Shown: positions 5,719 through 5,827 of the stretch, in pieces | How positions within the stretch are numbered: position 1 is the stretch's first letter | How the letters are laid out: each line of letters begins with the position of its first letter | Origin: Thermoleophilia bacterium | Lineage (GTDB): Bacteria > Actinomycetota > Thermoleophilia > Gaiellales > Gaiellaceae | Length of the DNA stretch: 5,827 nt | Reading direction: 5' to 3' | Assembly: GCA_014534155.1 (NCBI GenBank) | Contig: JACVSB010000125.1 | Location: forward strand, 1-5,827 | Translations under genes and position numbers: made by a program | The notes under the pieces: model-generated | Seen by the model: the letters and a program-made list of their open reading frames with translations, nothing else | The model's database searches: none | Told to the model about the DNA's origin: nothing

Positions 5719-5827
5719 TCCTCGTCGACCGCGCCCTCGCCCGGCGCGAGAGCGAGGGCAACCCCATCCGCGTCGGTCTCGTCGGCGCGGGCTTCATGGG
5801 GCGAGGGATCGCGCTCCAGCTCCTCAC
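5715..5827 (+). CDS. NAD(P)-binding Rossmann oxidoreductase, N-terminal fragment (possibly SAF-domain/homoserine-dehydrogenase-like)
   Basis: The gene runs off the right edge; 37 codons are visible. It begins MILVDRALARRESEGNPIRV, followed by a strand and dinucleotide-binding loop VGLVGAGFMGRG, with G24-x-G26-x-x-G29. The roughly 18-residue N-terminal helix before the Rossmann strand is, from memory, typical of a family annotated as NAD(P)-dependent oxidoreductase with a C-terminal SAF domain, often labelled homoserine dehydrogenase-like. That family recurs next to RmlC-like and SDR genes in polysaccharide clusters. The SAF domain would lie outside the window, so this identity is tentative; a Gfo/Idh/MocA-type sugar oxidoreductase is an alternative. 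The start is the GTG in GTGA overlapping the rfbC-like stop, and it has the best ribosome site in this operon (GGGAGG, 4 nt upstream). Confidence 0.75.
   Translation, partial: MILVDRALARRESEGNPIRVGLVGAGFMGRGIALQLL

Noticed and set aside
1..5827. CRISPR arrays, tRNA/rRNA genes, insertion sequences, attachment sites, toxin-antitoxin or defence genes
   Set aside because: I saw no repeat-spacer pattern, cloverleaf, transposase motif or small accessory gene. Nearly every base is accounted for by the eight polysaccharide-related genes.

Overview
This is a very GC-rich, gene-dense window with strong G/C bias at third codon positions, frequent GTG starts and 4-nt start/stop overlaps. It reads as part of a chromosomal surface-polysaccharide (capsule, exopolysaccharide or O-antigen-like) biosynthesis cluster. 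Composition and protein style suggest a high-GC actinobacterium, possibly a Thermoleophilia/Gaiellales-type soil lineage. That placement is an impression, not a demonstration. There are no RNA genes, insertion sequences, CRISPR arrays or other mobile elements that I can support.

Layout. Block 1 (+ strand, 1-2252) holds the C-terminal half of a GT-B family 4 glycosyltransferase, then a CpsB/YwqE-type PHP-fold phosphoprotein phosphatase (ATGA overlap), then a GT-A family 2 glycosyltransferase 6 nt further on. Block 2 (- strand, 2249-3382) is a single complete family 4 glycosyltransferase. It converges on block 1 so tightly that both stop codons share the palindrome CTAG. Block 3 (+ strand, 3429 to the right edge) starts after a 46-bp divergent intergenic region and encodes a sugar-1-phosphate nucleotidyltransferase, an extended-SDR NAD-dependent sugar epimerase/dehydratase, an RmlC-type cupin 3,5-epimerase and the first 37 residues of a Rossmann oxidoreductase. 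Each of these last three genes begins in a GTGA overlap with the gene before it.

How they fit together. Block 3 looks like a sugar-nucleotide supply operon: activate a sugar phosphate, then modify the sugar by redox and epimerisation. The three glycosyltransferases would use such donors to build a repeat unit. The CpsB-like phosphatase would tune polymer length or export by dephosphorylating a bacterial tyrosine kinase that is not in this window. No 4,6-dehydratase (RmlB type) or 4-reductase (RmlD type) is visible, so the final sugar cannot be named.

Nothing here is demonstrably a new biological system. The points most worth following are the unassigned sugar pathway of block 3, the atypical nucleotidyltransferase, the CpsB-type regulator in this setting, and the compact divergent control region, which has a perfect 12-bp palindrome and a leaderless-type -10 box.
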